Source of the DNA: CAZGXI01 sp964529715
GTDB taxonomy: Bacteria > Chloroflexota > Anaerolineae > Aggregatilineales > Ch27
Direction of reading: 5' to 3'
Assembly (NCBI GenBank): GCA_964529715.1
Contig: CAZGXI010000017.1
Location: forward strand, 29,672 to 93,671
DNA: 64,000 nucleotides
Shown here: positions 41,558 to 50,906 of the stretch, one piece after another
Numbering within the stretch: position 1 is the first letter of the stretch
How the letters are laid out: each line of letters begins with the position of its first letter
Notes under the pieces: model-generated
Told to the model about the DNA's origin: nothing
Seen by the model: only the letters and a program-made list of their open reading frames with translations
Database searches by the model: none
Translations under genes and position numbers: made by a program

Positions 41558-44170
41558 GTGCGGCCTTCCCTTTCTACCCTCCTCGGCGTCGGGCTGATCG
41601 CGGCGGCGGCGCTGGCCTTTGAACTGACCCTCACGCGCGTGTTCGCCGTCGCGCAGTTCTACCACTTCGCCTTCATGGCGGTGAGCCTGGCTTTGCTCGG
41701 CGCGGGGGCCAGCGGGTCGATCCTGGCGGCGTGGCAGCGGCGGATCGCCCCGGCGCGGCTGGCGCTGGCCTTCGCCCTGACCATCCCCGGTGTGTACCTG
41801 CTGATCAATACCCTGCCCTTTGACTCCTATACCATCGCCTACGACCCGACGCAGATCGTACTGCTGGTGGTTTACTTCCTGTCGCTGGCCGTGCCGTTCA
41901 CGCTGGCGGGGCTGGTCACGGGCGCGCTGCTGGAACGGGAACATGTGCACGGCATTTACGCGGCCAACCTGGCCGGGTCGGCACTGGGATCGCTGCTGGC
42001 GCTGATCGGGTCGGAGGTGATCCCCGCCGAGGGATTGGTGCTCGGATCGGCGGCGCTGGGGATGCTGGGCGCGGCGGCGCTGATTACCCCCCGCCCCAGA
42101 CTGAAGTCCGGGGCTAAGCAGGACAGACCCTCCGGGCCGGAGCGGTCTGAGTCCGGAGGACTTGCCTTTTTCAGCCGGGGATTTCAATCCCCGGCGCTGC
42201 TGGCCCTCTGCCTCGGCCTTTTCCTGGCTGCCATCGCTCCGCCGACCTTCATGCAGGTGACGCTTTCGCCTTACAAAGGGCTGGTGCAGGCGTTGCGCGC
42301 GCCGGGAGCAGAACATACCTTCCAGCGGTGGAACGCCCTGGCCCGCGTGGATGTGGTGGAGAGTCCCTCGATCCACATGTTGCCGGGGCTGAGTATGCAG
42401 GCGCTGATCACGCCGCCGCCGCAGGCCGCCATCACGCTCGACGGCGACAACCTGATCCCCATCACGGCGTTGCCCGTCGAGGAAGCCGCCGCCGTGACCG
42501 ACTTTCTGCCAGAGGCTCTCGCTTACATGCTGCGGCCCGGCGCGCGGGCGCTGGTGCTCGAACCGGGCGGCGGGCTGGGCGTGTTGCAGGCGTTGGCGGG
42601 CGGTGCGGCGGAAGTGGTGGCCGTCGAGCCGAACCCGCACGTGATCGCCGTCGTGCGCGACCGGTACGGCGATTTCACCTCCGGCCTGTACCGCGACCCG
42701 CGTGTGACGGTCGTGAATCAGTCCGGGCGGGCCTACCTGCGCGGCGCGGACCGCGTCTTCGACGTGATCGCCTTCCCGCTGACCGACACGTACCGCCCAG
42801 TCACGTCGGGCGCGTTCAGCCTGTCGGAAGATTACCGCTACACGGTGGAGGCGTTCGCCGAAGCCTACCGCCGCCTTGCGCCGGGCGGGATCATCGTCGT
42901 GACGCGCTGGCTACAAACCCCGCCCAGCGAGACGGCCCGCCTGTTTGCCACGCTGATCGCGGCGCTGTACCGCGAAAGCGTTCCCACGCCGGGACTGCAA
43001 CTCCTGGCCTATCGGTCGCTGCAAACGGGCACCTTTCTGGTGCGGCGCGATCGCTTCACGCCGGAAGAACTGGCCGCCGCGCGCGCCTGGCTGGCCGAAC
43101 GCCGCTTCGACCTGACGTGGGTCTCGGACCTCCAGCCGGAAGAGTTGAACCGTTTCAACCGCCTGCCGGAAGAAAGCTACCATGCCATCTACGCCGCGCT
43201 GCTGGACGACCCGGACGCGGTGATCGCGGCCTACGAGTACGACATCCGCCCGACTACCGACGACTGGCCGTTTTTCTTCCACTACTTCCGTTGGGGCCAG
43301 ACGCCGGCCATCCTGGCGAACCTGGGCCACACATGGCAGCCGTTCGGGGGGAGCGGGTTCTTCGTGCTGGTGGCGCTGCTGATCCTGGTGGCGGTGGCCT
43401 CGGCAGTGCTGATCGTCGGGCCGCTGGTGATCCAAAACCTCCCCCCCCGTTCCCCTGTCGTCGAACGCGGGATTGGCGCAGTCGCCGGGGACTTAAGTCC
43501 CCGGCTAAGAACGAAAAGTCTGCTGAAGCGGACTGAAAACGCCTCGTCGGGCAAACCTACCCAGTCCACTTCAGTGGACTTTACACCCATAGCCCGGCAT
43601 TTCAATGCCGGGCGCACGGCGATGCAGGCGCGCACCTTCGCCTACTTCCTGCTGCTGGGACTGGCCTTCCTGTGGGTGGAACTGCCGCTGGCGCAGCGGG
43701 CGATCCTCTTTTTGGGCCACCCGACGCTGGCGCTGGGCGTGGTGCTGGCGGCGGTGCTGCTCTTTTCTGGCGTGGGGAGCGCGCTCTCGGCGCGCTGGCC
43801 GCTGCGTGGGATGCTGTTGGCGCTGGCGGCGATCATCCCGCTGTACCCGCTGGTGATTTTGCCCACGCTGTTCGCGGTGGGGATCGGCTGGCCGCTGGCG
43901 CTGCGGGCGTTGGCGGTGGGAGCAGCCCTTGCGCCGCTGGGGGTGCTGATGGGCGTGCCGTTCGCGGGCGGGCTGGCGCGGCTGCGGGAACGCGCGCCGG
44001 GGCTGGTGGCGTGGGCGTGGGCGATCAACGGTTGCGCCTCGGTGATCAGTTCCGTGCTGGCGGTGCTGCTGGCGCTGACTTATAACCTGGGGACGGTGCT
44101 GCTGCTCGGCGCGCTGGCGTATGCGGCGGCGGCGGGGGTGCTCAAAACGCCCATGCCATCGCAGGAGTAA
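41558..44170 (+). CDS. membrane protein with spermidine-synthase-like domain, containing two in-frame repeat modules
   Basis: 870 aa. Multiple N-terminal TM helices (LAFELTLTRVFAVAQFYHFA, typical of membrane spermine/spermidine-synthase-like proteins) are followed by a SAM-binding Rossmann domain (ALVLEPGGGLGVLQALAGGA, VVAVEPNPHVIAVVRDRYG, FDVIAFPLTD, RRLAPGGIIVVTRWL; about 320-470) and a C-terminal set of TM helices. Substrate unknown; family members include putative polyamine or methyl transferases. Two stretches (residues about 179-213 and about 643-686) are encoded by the palindromic module and have no relation to the family. GTG start, weak ribosome site. Confidence 0.8.
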   Translation: MRPSLSTLLGVGLIAAAALAFELTLTRVFAVAQFYHFAFMAVSLALLGAGASGSILAAWQRRIAPARLALAFALTIPGVYLLINTLPFDSYTIAYDPTQIVLLVVYFLSLAVPFTLAGLVTGALLEREHVHGIYAANLAGSALGSLLALIGSEVIPAEGLVLGSAALGMLGAAALITPRPRLKSGAKQDRPSGPERSESGGLAFFSRGFQSPALLALCLGLFLAAIAPPTFMQVTLSPYKGLVQALRAPGAEHTFQRWNALARVDVVESPSIHMLPGLSMQALITPPPQAAITLDGDNLIPITALPVEEAAAVTDFLPEALAYMLRPGARALVLEPGGGLGVLQALAGGAAEVVAVEPNPHVIAVVRDRYGDFTSGLYRDPRVTVVNQSGRAYLRGADRVFDVIAFPLTDTYRPVTSGAFSLSEDYRYTVEAFAEAYRRLAPGGIIVVTRWLQTPPSETARLFATLIAALYRESVPTPGLQLLAYRSLQTGTFLVRRDRFTPEELAAARAWLAERRFDLTWVSDLQPEELNRFNRLPEESYHAIYAALLDDPDAVIAAYEYDIRPTTDDWPFFFHYFRWGQTPAILANLGHTWQPFGGSGFFVLVALLILVAVASAVLIVGPLVIQNLPPRSPVVERGIGAVAGDLSPRLRTKSLLKRTENASSGKPTQSTSVDFTPIARHFNAGRTAMQARTFAYFLLLGLAFLWVELPLAQRAILFLGHPTLALGVVLAAVLLFSGVGSALSARWPLRGMLLALAAIIPLYPLVILPTLFAVGIGWPLALRALAVGAALAPLGVLMGVPFAGGLARLRERAPGLVAWAWAINGCASVISSVLAVLLALTYNLGTVLLLGALAYAAAAGVLKTPMPSQE
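42094..42195. repeat. composite palindromic module inside a coding sequence (copy 1)
   Basis: CCCCAGACT/AGTCCGGGG dyad at 42094-42113, an AGACCCTCCGGG...GGAGCGGTCT dyad, and GCCGGGGATT/AATCCCCGGC at 42174-42195. No stop codon in frame. Confidence 0.75.
43484..43613. repeat. composite palindromic module inside a coding sequence (copy 2, complete)
   Basis: GCCGGGGACT/AGTCCCCGGC at 43484-43505, AGTCTGCTGAAGCGGACT at 43517-43534, AGTCCACTTCAGTGGACT at 43563-43580, and GCCCGGCATT/AATGCCGGGC at 43592-43613. It is the full four-dyad module in reverse order relative to 31533-31662, i.e. inserted in the opposite orientation. Confidence 0.85.
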
Positions 44171-44182
44171 AGACTCGTAGAC

Positions 44183-44188
44183 TATAAT
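44183..44188 (+). promoter_or_regulatory. -10 box TATAAT, leaderless promoter of the R-M fusion gene
   Basis: Perfect consensus ending 7 nt before the ATG at 44196, with no Shine-Dalgarno between. No -35 consensus at 17 bp. Confidence 0.5.
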
Positions 44189-44195
44189 ATCCGGC

Positions 44196-46754
44196 ATGGA
44201 TGCCCTGGAACTCGTGCCATACAGCTATCAACGCGGTCAGGCTGTGTTGGCAAAACGCAGTGAAATTTCCCGCAAGCAAGCGGGGCAGTTTCTCACGCCT
44301 GTCGAGGTTGCCCGCTTCATGGCGCGGCAGCCTGGGCCGATCCCGGAAGGCGCGCACATTCTTGATCCGGCCATCGGCTCTGGCGTACTGGCCTGCGCCG
44401 TGATCGAGGCGGCAATGTCCGAAGGTCAACCTGGCGAATTCTGGATCGATGGCTATGAGATAGATGAGGAATTGTGTCGAACAGCCACAGAAGTTCTGGA
44501 ACGGGCTAAATCACAGGCTGCGGCGCGAGGTATTCGGGTTCATTTCTGCGTGCACTGCGCCGATTTCATTTCCTCTTGCCTGCCCCCGCTTCAACCGACT
44601 CTGTTCTCCGTAGAAAGTACGCCGCCTGTCGATTTAAAAAATTACGATCTGATCATTGCGAATCCTCCCTATTTCAAGCTGAATGTGAGCGACCCGCGTG
44701 TGCAGGCTGTGGCAGGTCGGTTAAAAGGGCACACCAATATTTACACGCTCTTTATGGCCCTGGCCGTGCAGGTGCTATCGGCGCAAGGGCGCGCCTGTTT
44801 TATTGTGCCGCGCAGCTTTTGTTCGGGCGCTTACTTTTCGGCATTTCGGCAGGATTTTATCCGTCTGGCGCAACCGCTGGCTGTTCATCTTTTTGAATCC
44901 CGACAGGACACGTTTGTAGCAGACGACGTGCTGCAGGAAAATGTCATTCTGACTTTCCGGCGAAGACGTGCGGATGACACAGGCTCGACGCACGCCGCTT
45001 ACCTTGATATTTCAACGTCCAAAAACATCCTTGATCTGGATCGAACGCGCTTTAGCCGGAGAATCTCGGAAGCTCACTTCATTTATCGGCGGAACAAGGC
45101 CCTCTTTTTCAGGCTGCCCGTGACCGGGTTGGACGAAGAAATCGTCGCAAATATTGACCGTTGGCCCTGCTCGCTGAACCAGTCCGGTTTGCACGTTTCA
45201 ACCGGGCCGGTAGTCGCTTTTCGGGCCGAATCTTACCTTGTCCCAGGCGAGGCCGTCATCAGGGCGCAGGCTGTTCCGTTGCTGTGGATGCAAAACGTCA
45301 AACCGCAGCGAGTTGAATGGCCCGCCCGCAATGGCGGCAACAAACCCCAGGGGCTTTTGCTGTCGCCCGCTTCGATGGCGCTGCTGTTGCCCAAAGCGAA
45401 TTACGTGTTGCTGAGACGATTCAGCGCGAAGGAAGAGCCTCGCCGCCTCGTTGCCGCCCCGTTATTGTCTGAACATTGGGAATATGATTGGGTCGGGCTT
45501 GAGAATCATCTGAATTACATCTATAAAAAACAGGGGGAATTTTCCCCTGAGGAAGTTATTGGCCTGTCGGCTTTACTCAACAGCGCGCTCGTGGATCGCT
45601 ACTTCCGTATTCTCAACGGGAACACCCAGGTCAACGCCGAAGAATTGCGCGCGTTGCCTCTGCCGTCGCCGGAGGTTATCCGGCGCATAGGCAGTCGGCT
45701 TCTGACACCGGAAGCTCAGGCATTGCCTGCCGACATTGACCGGGTTGTTTTCTCTTTGCTGAGAGAGAGCGGCTTTCTGCCGCCAGACTTTCCGATCTTT
45801 TGGGAGACGCGATTTACGATGGGCAAAATCCAACAGGCGCAGGCGATTCTCAAGGCGCTTGGACTGCCGCTAACGCAGCAAAACGAAATTGCCGCCCTGA
45901 CCCTGCTGGTCCTTGCAGGGCTTTCCGAAGAAACACCCTGGCAGTCGGCCCAACGGCAGAGTTTGCGCATCCACGACATGTTAGCGCAAATCAAGCTCCG
46001 TTATGGTCGGGAGTATGCCGAGAACACACGCGAGACCATCCGCCGCCAGGTGATCCATCAGTTCGAGCAGGCCGGTGTGGTTTTGCGCAACCCCAACGAT
46101 CCCGCGCTGCCGACCAACAGTCCCCGCACGCACTACACGTTGTCCGACGCGGCCCTGGAAACGATCCGGGCTTTTGATTCGCCCGGCTGGGAAAATGCCG
46201 TTCATGCGTTTGTCCAGGCGCAAAGCGCGCTCGTGGAAACCTACCGGCGTGAACGCGAACAACGCCGCATTCCCCTACGCCTGTCAAGCGGAGAGGTTTA
46301 CCGGCTGTCACCCGGACGGCACAATGCCCTTCAAGCAGCCATCGTCGAGGAGTTCGCACCGAGATTTGCTCCTGAGGCCAGACTTCTTTACATCGGGGAC
46401 ACCGAAAACAAGGCGTTGGTCTTCGACGAAGCGGCATTCAAGGCCTTGTCGGTTCTCGTCTCAGTTCATGACAAGCTGCCGGATGTCGTGATTTTCGACG
46501 AGCCACGAAGCCGGCTGCTCCTCATTGAAGCCGTCACAACACACGGCCTGGTCTCACCCAAGCGCCGTTTTGAACTCGAGGGGATGTTCGCAGGATGCCC
46601 GGCGGGGCGAGTGTACGTCAGCGCCTTTCCTGACTTCAACACGTTCAAGAACTTTATCACCGAGATCGCCTGGGAAACGGAAGTCTGGATAGCCGAATCG
46701 CCGGATCACCTGATCCACTTCAACGGGGATCACTTCCTCGGTCCGCAAAGCTGA
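44196..46754 (+). CDS. single-chain restriction-modification enzyme: N6-adenine methyltransferase fused to BsuBI/PstI-family endonuclease
   Basis: 852 aa. Residues 1-541 are an Eco57I/PstI-type N6-adenine DNA methyltransferase: FLTPVEVARFMARQ, SAM motif I HILDPAIGSGVLACAVIEAA (about 54-73), catalytic NPPY in LIIANPPYFKLN (about 156-159), then a target-recognition region. From Met542 to the end (311 aa) it matches the BsuBI/PstI endonuclease family: QAQAILKALGLPLTQQNEIA, then RETIRRQVIHQFEQAGVVL with NPNDPALPTNS, and the catalytic-type core LPDVVIFDEPRSRLLLIEAV followed by TTHGLVSPKRR. The lengths equal those of the separate M (~500) and R (~315-325) proteins. Base composition is clearly AT-richer than the neighbours, suggesting transfer. 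An ATG at 45819 could give free endonuclease. Confidence 0.85.
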   Translation: MDALELVPYSYQRGQAVLAKRSEISRKQAGQFLTPVEVARFMARQPGPIPEGAHILDPAIGSGVLACAVIEAAMSEGQPGEFWIDGYEIDEELCRTATEVLERAKSQAAARGIRVHFCVHCADFISSCLPPLQPTLFSVESTPPVDLKNYDLIIANPPYFKLNVSDPRVQAVAGRLKGHTNIYTLFMALAVQVLSAQGRACFIVPRSFCSGAYFSAFRQDFIRLAQPLAVHLFESRQDTFVADDVLQENVILTFRRRRADDTGSTHAAYLDISTSKNILDLDRTRFSRRISEAHFIYRRNKALFFRLPVTGLDEEIVANIDRWPCSLNQSGLHVSTGPVVAFRAESYLVPGEAVIRAQAVPLLWMQNVKPQRVEWPARNGGNKPQGLLLSPASMALLLPKANYVLLRRFSAKEEPRRLVAAPLLSEHWEYDWVGLENHLNYIYKKQGEFSPEEVIGLSALLNSALVDRYFRILNGNTQVNAEELRALPLPSPEVIRRIGSRLLTPEAQALPADIDRVVFSLLRESGFLPPDFPIFWETRFTMGKIQQAQAILKALGLPLTQQNEIAALTLLVLAGLSEETPWQSAQRQSLRIHDMLAQIKLRYGREYAENTRETIRRQVIHQFEQAGVVLRNPNDPALPTNSPRTHYTLSDAALETIRAFDSPGWENAVHAFVQAQSALVETYRREREQRRIPLRLSSGEVYRLSPGRHNALQAAIVEEFAPRFAPEARLLYIGDTENKALVFDEAAFKALSVLVSVHDKLPDVVIFDEPRSRLLLIEAVTTHGLVSPKRRFELEGMFAGCPAGRVYVSAFPDFNTFKNFITEIAWETEVWIAESPDHLIHFNGDHFLGPQS

Positions 46755-46798
46755 TATACTCTGCTCAGGTCCGGCAGTCATATCCCGCTGAACGCGCC

Positions 46799-49426
46799 AT
46801 GAACCGACTTTCCCCCACCCTGATCACGCCGCTGCTCGCCGCGCTGCTGGCGCTGGCGTTCGGATTGATCTTCCTGGGCTACGGCGTCCACACCGGGGCG
46901 GGCGCGCCCGTCTTCCCGCTGGACGACTCGTACATCCATTTGCAGTATGGCTGGCAGGCGGCGCAGGGCGATTTCCTGCGCTACAACCCCGGCGACGATC
47001 CCACCACCGGCGCGACCAGCCTGCTCTACCTGCTGCTGCTGGCGGCGGGCTTCGCCCTGGGTCTCGCGCGCGAAGCCATGCCCGGCGCGATCCTGGCGCT
47101 GAACCTGGGGCTGTTCATGGCGAGCGCCGCGCTGGTGACGGACCTGGGCCGCCGCGCCGCCGAACTGATGCGCTGGAAGAGCGAGGCGATCCCGACGTGG
47201 GGCGTGGGACTGCTGGCGGGCGCGCTCTTCGCCGGGAGCGGTTGGATGGCCTGGGCGTTCTGCTCCGGCATGGAAACCGGCCTGCTGATTGCGCTGGTGA
47301 GCGGGACACTGTGGGCGTCTGCCGCGCGCCACGCCAGGACGATGGCCCTCTTTGCGGCGCTGGCGGCGCTGACCCGTCCTGAAGGGTTGATCCTGGCGGT
47401 CGTGCTGCTGGCGGCGGAAGTCCTGGCGCGCGACCCCGCCGAGACAAACGACCACGCGCGGCGCTTCGCCTGGGCGTCTCTCGCGGTGGGCGTGGGGCTG
47501 ATCCCCTTTGCCGTGAACCTGTTCACGACCGGCACCCCCAGCGCGGCGGGCTTGCAGGCCAAGTCCTGGCTGACGCTCCAGCCGTTTTACCCGGACCGCG
47601 TGATTGGCGAAATCCTGAACACGGCGCTGTTGCTGGCGCGGGCGTTCGGCCTGCCCGCCTCCGACGGGCAGTGGCACGCCTTTCCACTGGCGCAGCTTTT
47701 CGGCGGGATCGGGCTGGCGCTGCTGTTGGCGCGCAACGTGCGGACGCGGCGACTGGCCCTGGCGTTCGGCGGCTGGTGGCTGCTCGGAATTGCCGCCACT
47801 GCCACGCTGCAAACCGCCACCTGGCACCACTACCGCTACCAGGCGCCACTACTCCCGGCGCTCCTGATCCCGGCGGCGGTTGCCCTGACGCGGCTGGCGC
47901 GCGACCTGACGGGTTGGCTGCCGGGACGCGCACGCCCCCCTGCCGTTGCCCTGGCCGTCTACCAGCAGGCCGAGGTCCGGCGCAGCGCCCCGCCGCGCTG
48001 GCGGGAGCGGATTGTGGGCGTGGTGCTGGCGCTGTTGGCCCCGGCCTGGGCCGCGTATAGCCTGCCCGCTTTCGGCGCGGCCTATGCCCTGGATACGACC
48101 ACCGTCCTGACGCAGCAGATGGTGCTGGCAGATTGGCTGCGCGCCAACACGCCGGAAGATGCCCTGATCGCCGTGCACGACGTGGGCGCGATGCGCTATC
48201 TCGGCGGGCGGAACACGCTGGACGTGGTCGGGCTGACCTCCCCGGGCATGGCCCCGGTGAACCGCAGCGGGCCGGGCAGCATCTATGAGGCGCTCGAACA
48301 GGCCCGCCCAGATTACTACGCCGTCTACCCCGACGCTGCGCCGCCGTACTTCGGCCTGGACGTGGCGGCGGCGCTTTTCGGCGAGGAGTTGTTCCGCGTG
48401 GCGATCGATCCCTTCTCGCCCTACGCCAGCGCCGGAGGAGTGCAGATCGTCGCGCGGCCCGACTGGTCCGGCGCGGCCCTGGCCGACGATCCACAACAGC
48501 CTTCAACGCTGGAACAGCTTGCCGGCTGGACGCTGGTCGAACGCCTGGACGTGGCGGATGTGCAGGCCGAGGCAGAGCATGCCTATACCTGGTGGAATAA
48601 CGAACGGCTGCCGGGTTTTGCCACCGAGCCACGCCGCATGGCCTACCGCGAGGACCCGTCTATCACCGTGACCGACGGTGGGCGATTGCTGACCGGGGGT
48701 GAGTCGTTCACGCTGCGGACGCAACCAGGCGTGTGGGTGGCGCTGGTGGCGCGGCTGCATCAGACGGACGACCTGACCCTGCGCGTGCGCGCGAACGATG
48801 CCGACGCGGGCCTGTGGCGGCTGCCGGCCATCCCCGGCGAATGGCTGGAGAGCGTCTTCCTGGTGCCGCCGGACCTGATCCGGGGCAGCACCACGCACTT
48901 CACACTGGAGGTGGAAGAGGCCGCACCTGGCGCACACTACAGCCCGTTTTACTACTGGCTCTACCAAGGCCAGGCGGCGGCGCTGCCCCCGGCTCCGGCG
49001 ACGATGAGCGGCGCGGCCTTCGACGACGCGGCGCTGCTGCGCGGCTTCGACCTGCCGGGGCGCATCTTCGCGCCGGGCGACGCCGTTCCGCTGACCCTGC
49101 ACTGGGAGGCCATCACGCCGCCGCGCGCCGATCTGCGCATCTTCGTGCATCTGCTCGACCCGGCCAACGACACGGCGGAGGGCATCCTGACGCAGTACGA
49201 CGCGCCGCCGCGTCGGGGAACGTATCCCTTCTGGGTGTGGCGGGCGCGCGAGAACGTGCGCGAGACGATCACGCTGCAAATTCCACCGGATGCGCCGCCG
49301 GGCGAGTACCTGCTGCTGGCCGGCATCTACGACGCGGCGACGGGCGCGCGGCTGCCCATCGTCGGCGGGGACGACTACGGCGCAAACCGGCTGGTGCTGG
49401 CGCGGATCACGCTGCGGGGCCGCTAG
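46799..49426 (+). CDS. large GT-C-type membrane protein (putative glycosyltransferase)
   Basis: 875 aa. N-terminal multi-TM region starts with one helix, then the extracytoplasmic acidic motif FPLDDSYIHLQYGWQ (about 38-52). The DD near the first loop and the following YNPGDDPTTGATSLLYLLLL fit lipid-linked-sugar-dependent GT-C enzymes of the arabinofuranosyltransferase type. The C-terminal ~340 residues form a soluble extracellular part with beta-sandwich-like strands. The likely donor is a polyprenyl-phosphate sugar such as the DPM1-like enzyme would make. It ends overlapping the convergent gene by 20 bp. Confidence 0.7.
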   Translation: MNRLSPTLITPLLAALLALAFGLIFLGYGVHTGAGAPVFPLDDSYIHLQYGWQAAQGDFLRYNPGDDPTTGATSLLYLLLLAAGFALGLAREAMPGAILALNLGLFMASAALVTDLGRRAAELMRWKSEAIPTWGVGLLAGALFAGSGWMAWAFCSGMETGLLIALVSGTLWASAARHARTMALFAALAALTRPEGLILAVVLLAAEVLARDPAETNDHARRFAWASLAVGVGLIPFAVNLFTTGTPSAAGLQAKSWLTLQPFYPDRVIGEILNTALLLARAFGLPASDGQWHAFPLAQLFGGIGLALLLARNVRTRRLALAFGGWWLLGIAATATLQTATWHHYRYQAPLLPALLIPAAVALTRLARDLTGWLPGRARPPAVALAVYQQAEVRRSAPPRWRERIVGVVLALLAPAWAAYSLPAFGAAYALDTTTVLTQQMVLADWLRANTPEDALIAVHDVGAMRYLGGRNTLDVVGLTSPGMAPVNRSGPGSIYEALEQARPDYYAVYPDAAPPYFGLDVAAALFGEELFRVAIDPFSPYASAGGVQIVARPDWSGAALADDPQQPSTLEQLAGWTLVERLDVADVQAEAEHAYTWWNNERLPGFATEPRRMAYREDPSITVTDGGRLLTGGESFTLRTQPGVWVALVARLHQTDDLTLRVRANDADAGLWRLPAIPGEWLESVFLVPPDLIRGSTTHFTLEVEEAAPGAHYSPFYYWLYQGQAAALPPAPATMSGAAFDDAALLRGFDLPGRIFAPGDAVPLTLHWEAITPPRADLRIFVHLLDPANDTAEGILTQYDAPPRRGTYPFWVWRARENVRETITLQIPPDAPPGEYLLLAGIYDAATGARLPIVGGDDYGANRLVLARITLRGR

Positions 49427-50831
49427 GCTGCCCGGCAATAACCTCGATGCCGGAGATGATCTGGTACACCTCGTCGTCGAGCCGGTCGTAGGTATCCGGG
49501 CAGGACGCCTCGAACATAAACTCGTAGGCGGTCTGCCCGATCACCAGGTAGAACTGGATGACCTGGAGGTCGCTACAGACCCGTCCGGCGTTGTACCCCG
49601 GTATGAAGAAGGCGTGCACGGCGATGGGGTAGCCGTCTGCCCCGGTGGTGGAGCGCCCGCGCAGGGTCGCGCCGGGGTTGTTCCGCTGCAGGTTCTCCCA
49701 CGCGAGCTGCTCCAGCCGTTCGGCGCTCACCGGCTCCTGTAGGAAGTAGCTGATCAGGGTCAGGCTGCTGTCGGCGTTGCGCCGCCCCAGCACGAGCAGG
49801 CAGCGGTAGTCGGAGGTGCGGCAGAAATCCTGCCGGTCGATGTCCAGGCTTTCCCACGCGCTGCCGTAGGTGAAGCGCAGGTCAGCGTTTTCGTAGGTCA
49901 GCGTCCTGTTTTCCAGCGCGATGACGCCCAGGGCAACGGCCACCCCAACACCGACGAAGGCCGCCGTCTTCAGCGCCGGGCCGCCGAGGGTATATCGGTA
50001 GTCGCGCAAGGTGGCCCAATCGCCGCTCTTCTGCCATGCCTTGTAAGCCCCATCCTGCAACAGGTAGATCAGGCTGATAAAGCTGTAGTTGAACACCAGC
50101 CCGGCAACCAGGATGATCAGGATCGGCGTGAGCGCGCTCGCAGATGCATGGGTCGCCAGCAACAACACGGCGACGAGCAGGGCCAGCGGCCCCAGGCAGG
50201 CGGTGAGCACGGTGGGCCATACCCATTGCGGCCTGCCGAGCCGCCGCCAGTTGATGCCGAGCACGATGCCGGTGAGGATGTAGCTGGCGATGAATGTCCA
50301 GCTAAAAACGGTGCGGGGGTTCCAGGGCTTGCCGTGCGGCGGGGGCATGGGTGATGAGGTATCGGACGGGGCGTAGGGATCGGCTACCTGGGCGGGCAGG
50401 GGAGAGGTCGCGGCCTTCGCCGGAGAAGACGCCAGCCTGGGGACGATGCGCGGTGGAGACGGTGCGGCCTGCTGCCCCAGCGGATCGCGCTCCGCCGCCG
50501 CCTTGATGCGCGCCAGCCGCTGCTCGCCCGGCTGGCAGAAGCTCTCCTGAGGCGGGATGGCCTCCAGCGCGGCCAGGAATTCCGGCAGGGAGCGTACACG
50601 CTGCGCAGCCTGGATCACCTGCGCCTCCTGGCCGACAAAGTGCCTCAGGCGGACCGTCCCATCGGGCTGGGGCAGCAGCAGGTAGACGTAGGCGATCCCC
50701 AGTTCGGCGGCAGCGAGCAGCCGCCCGCCTTTTTCAAACGCGACCTTCTGCCCGTAGGACGCGCGGTTGATCTCGTTCCACACGGCCTCCGGCGTGGCCC
50801 GAATGACCACCGTTCCCTCGAAAAGCGCCAT
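49407..50831 (-). CDS. membrane protein of unknown function with PsbP-like C-terminal domain
   Basis: 474 aa. A cytoplasmic N-terminal domain (MALFEGTVVIRATPEAVWNE) is followed by a Pro/Ser/Ala-rich linker (about 115-165) and about five TM helices (about 170-320). The external C-terminal domain (LRFTYGSAWESLDIDRQDFC ... QTAYEFMFEASCPDTYD) resembles small PsbP/DUF-like lipid or ligand-binding folds. GAGGAAAAC precedes the ATG. Function unknown. Confidence 0.65.
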   Translation of the reverse strand: MALFEGTVVIRATPEAVWNEINRASYGQKVAFEKGGRLLAAAELGIAYVYLLLPQPDGTVRLRHFVGQEAQVIQAAQRVRSLPEFLAALEAIPPQESFCQPGEQRLARIKAAAERDPLGQQAAPSPPRIVPRLASSPAKAATSPLPAQVADPYAPSDTSSPMPPPHGKPWNPRTVFSWTFIASYILTGIVLGINWRRLGRPQWVWPTVLTACLGPLALLVAVLLLATHASASALTPILIILVAGLVFNYSFISLIYLLQDGAYKAWQKSGDWATLRDYRYTLGGPALKTAAFVGVGVAVALGVIALENRTLTYENADLRFTYGSAWESLDIDRQDFCRTSDYRCLLVLGRRNADSSLTLISYFLQEPVSAERLEQLAWENLQRNNPGATLRGRSTTGADGYPIAVHAFFIPGYNAGRVCSDLQVIQFYLVIGQTAYEFMFEASCPDTYDRLDDEVYQIISGIEVIAGQPSGPAA

Positions 50832-50906
50832 GTTTTCCTCGCTGCCTCTTCCCGTTATGGCAGGCCCATTGTGAAAAACGGCACAAAACCTGCATTTGTG
50901 CGGATT

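Noticed and set aside
41270..42640. 456-codon minus-strand frame at the start of the spermidine-synthase-like gene
   Set aside because: Composition is R/Q/H-rich nonsense opposite a gene with clear TM and SAM-binding motifs.
44196..46754. Interpreting the R-M gene as a type IIG (Eco57I-like) enzyme
   Set aside because: The endonuclease is at the C-terminus and matches the BsuBI/PstI family, not an N-terminal nuclease of type IIG.
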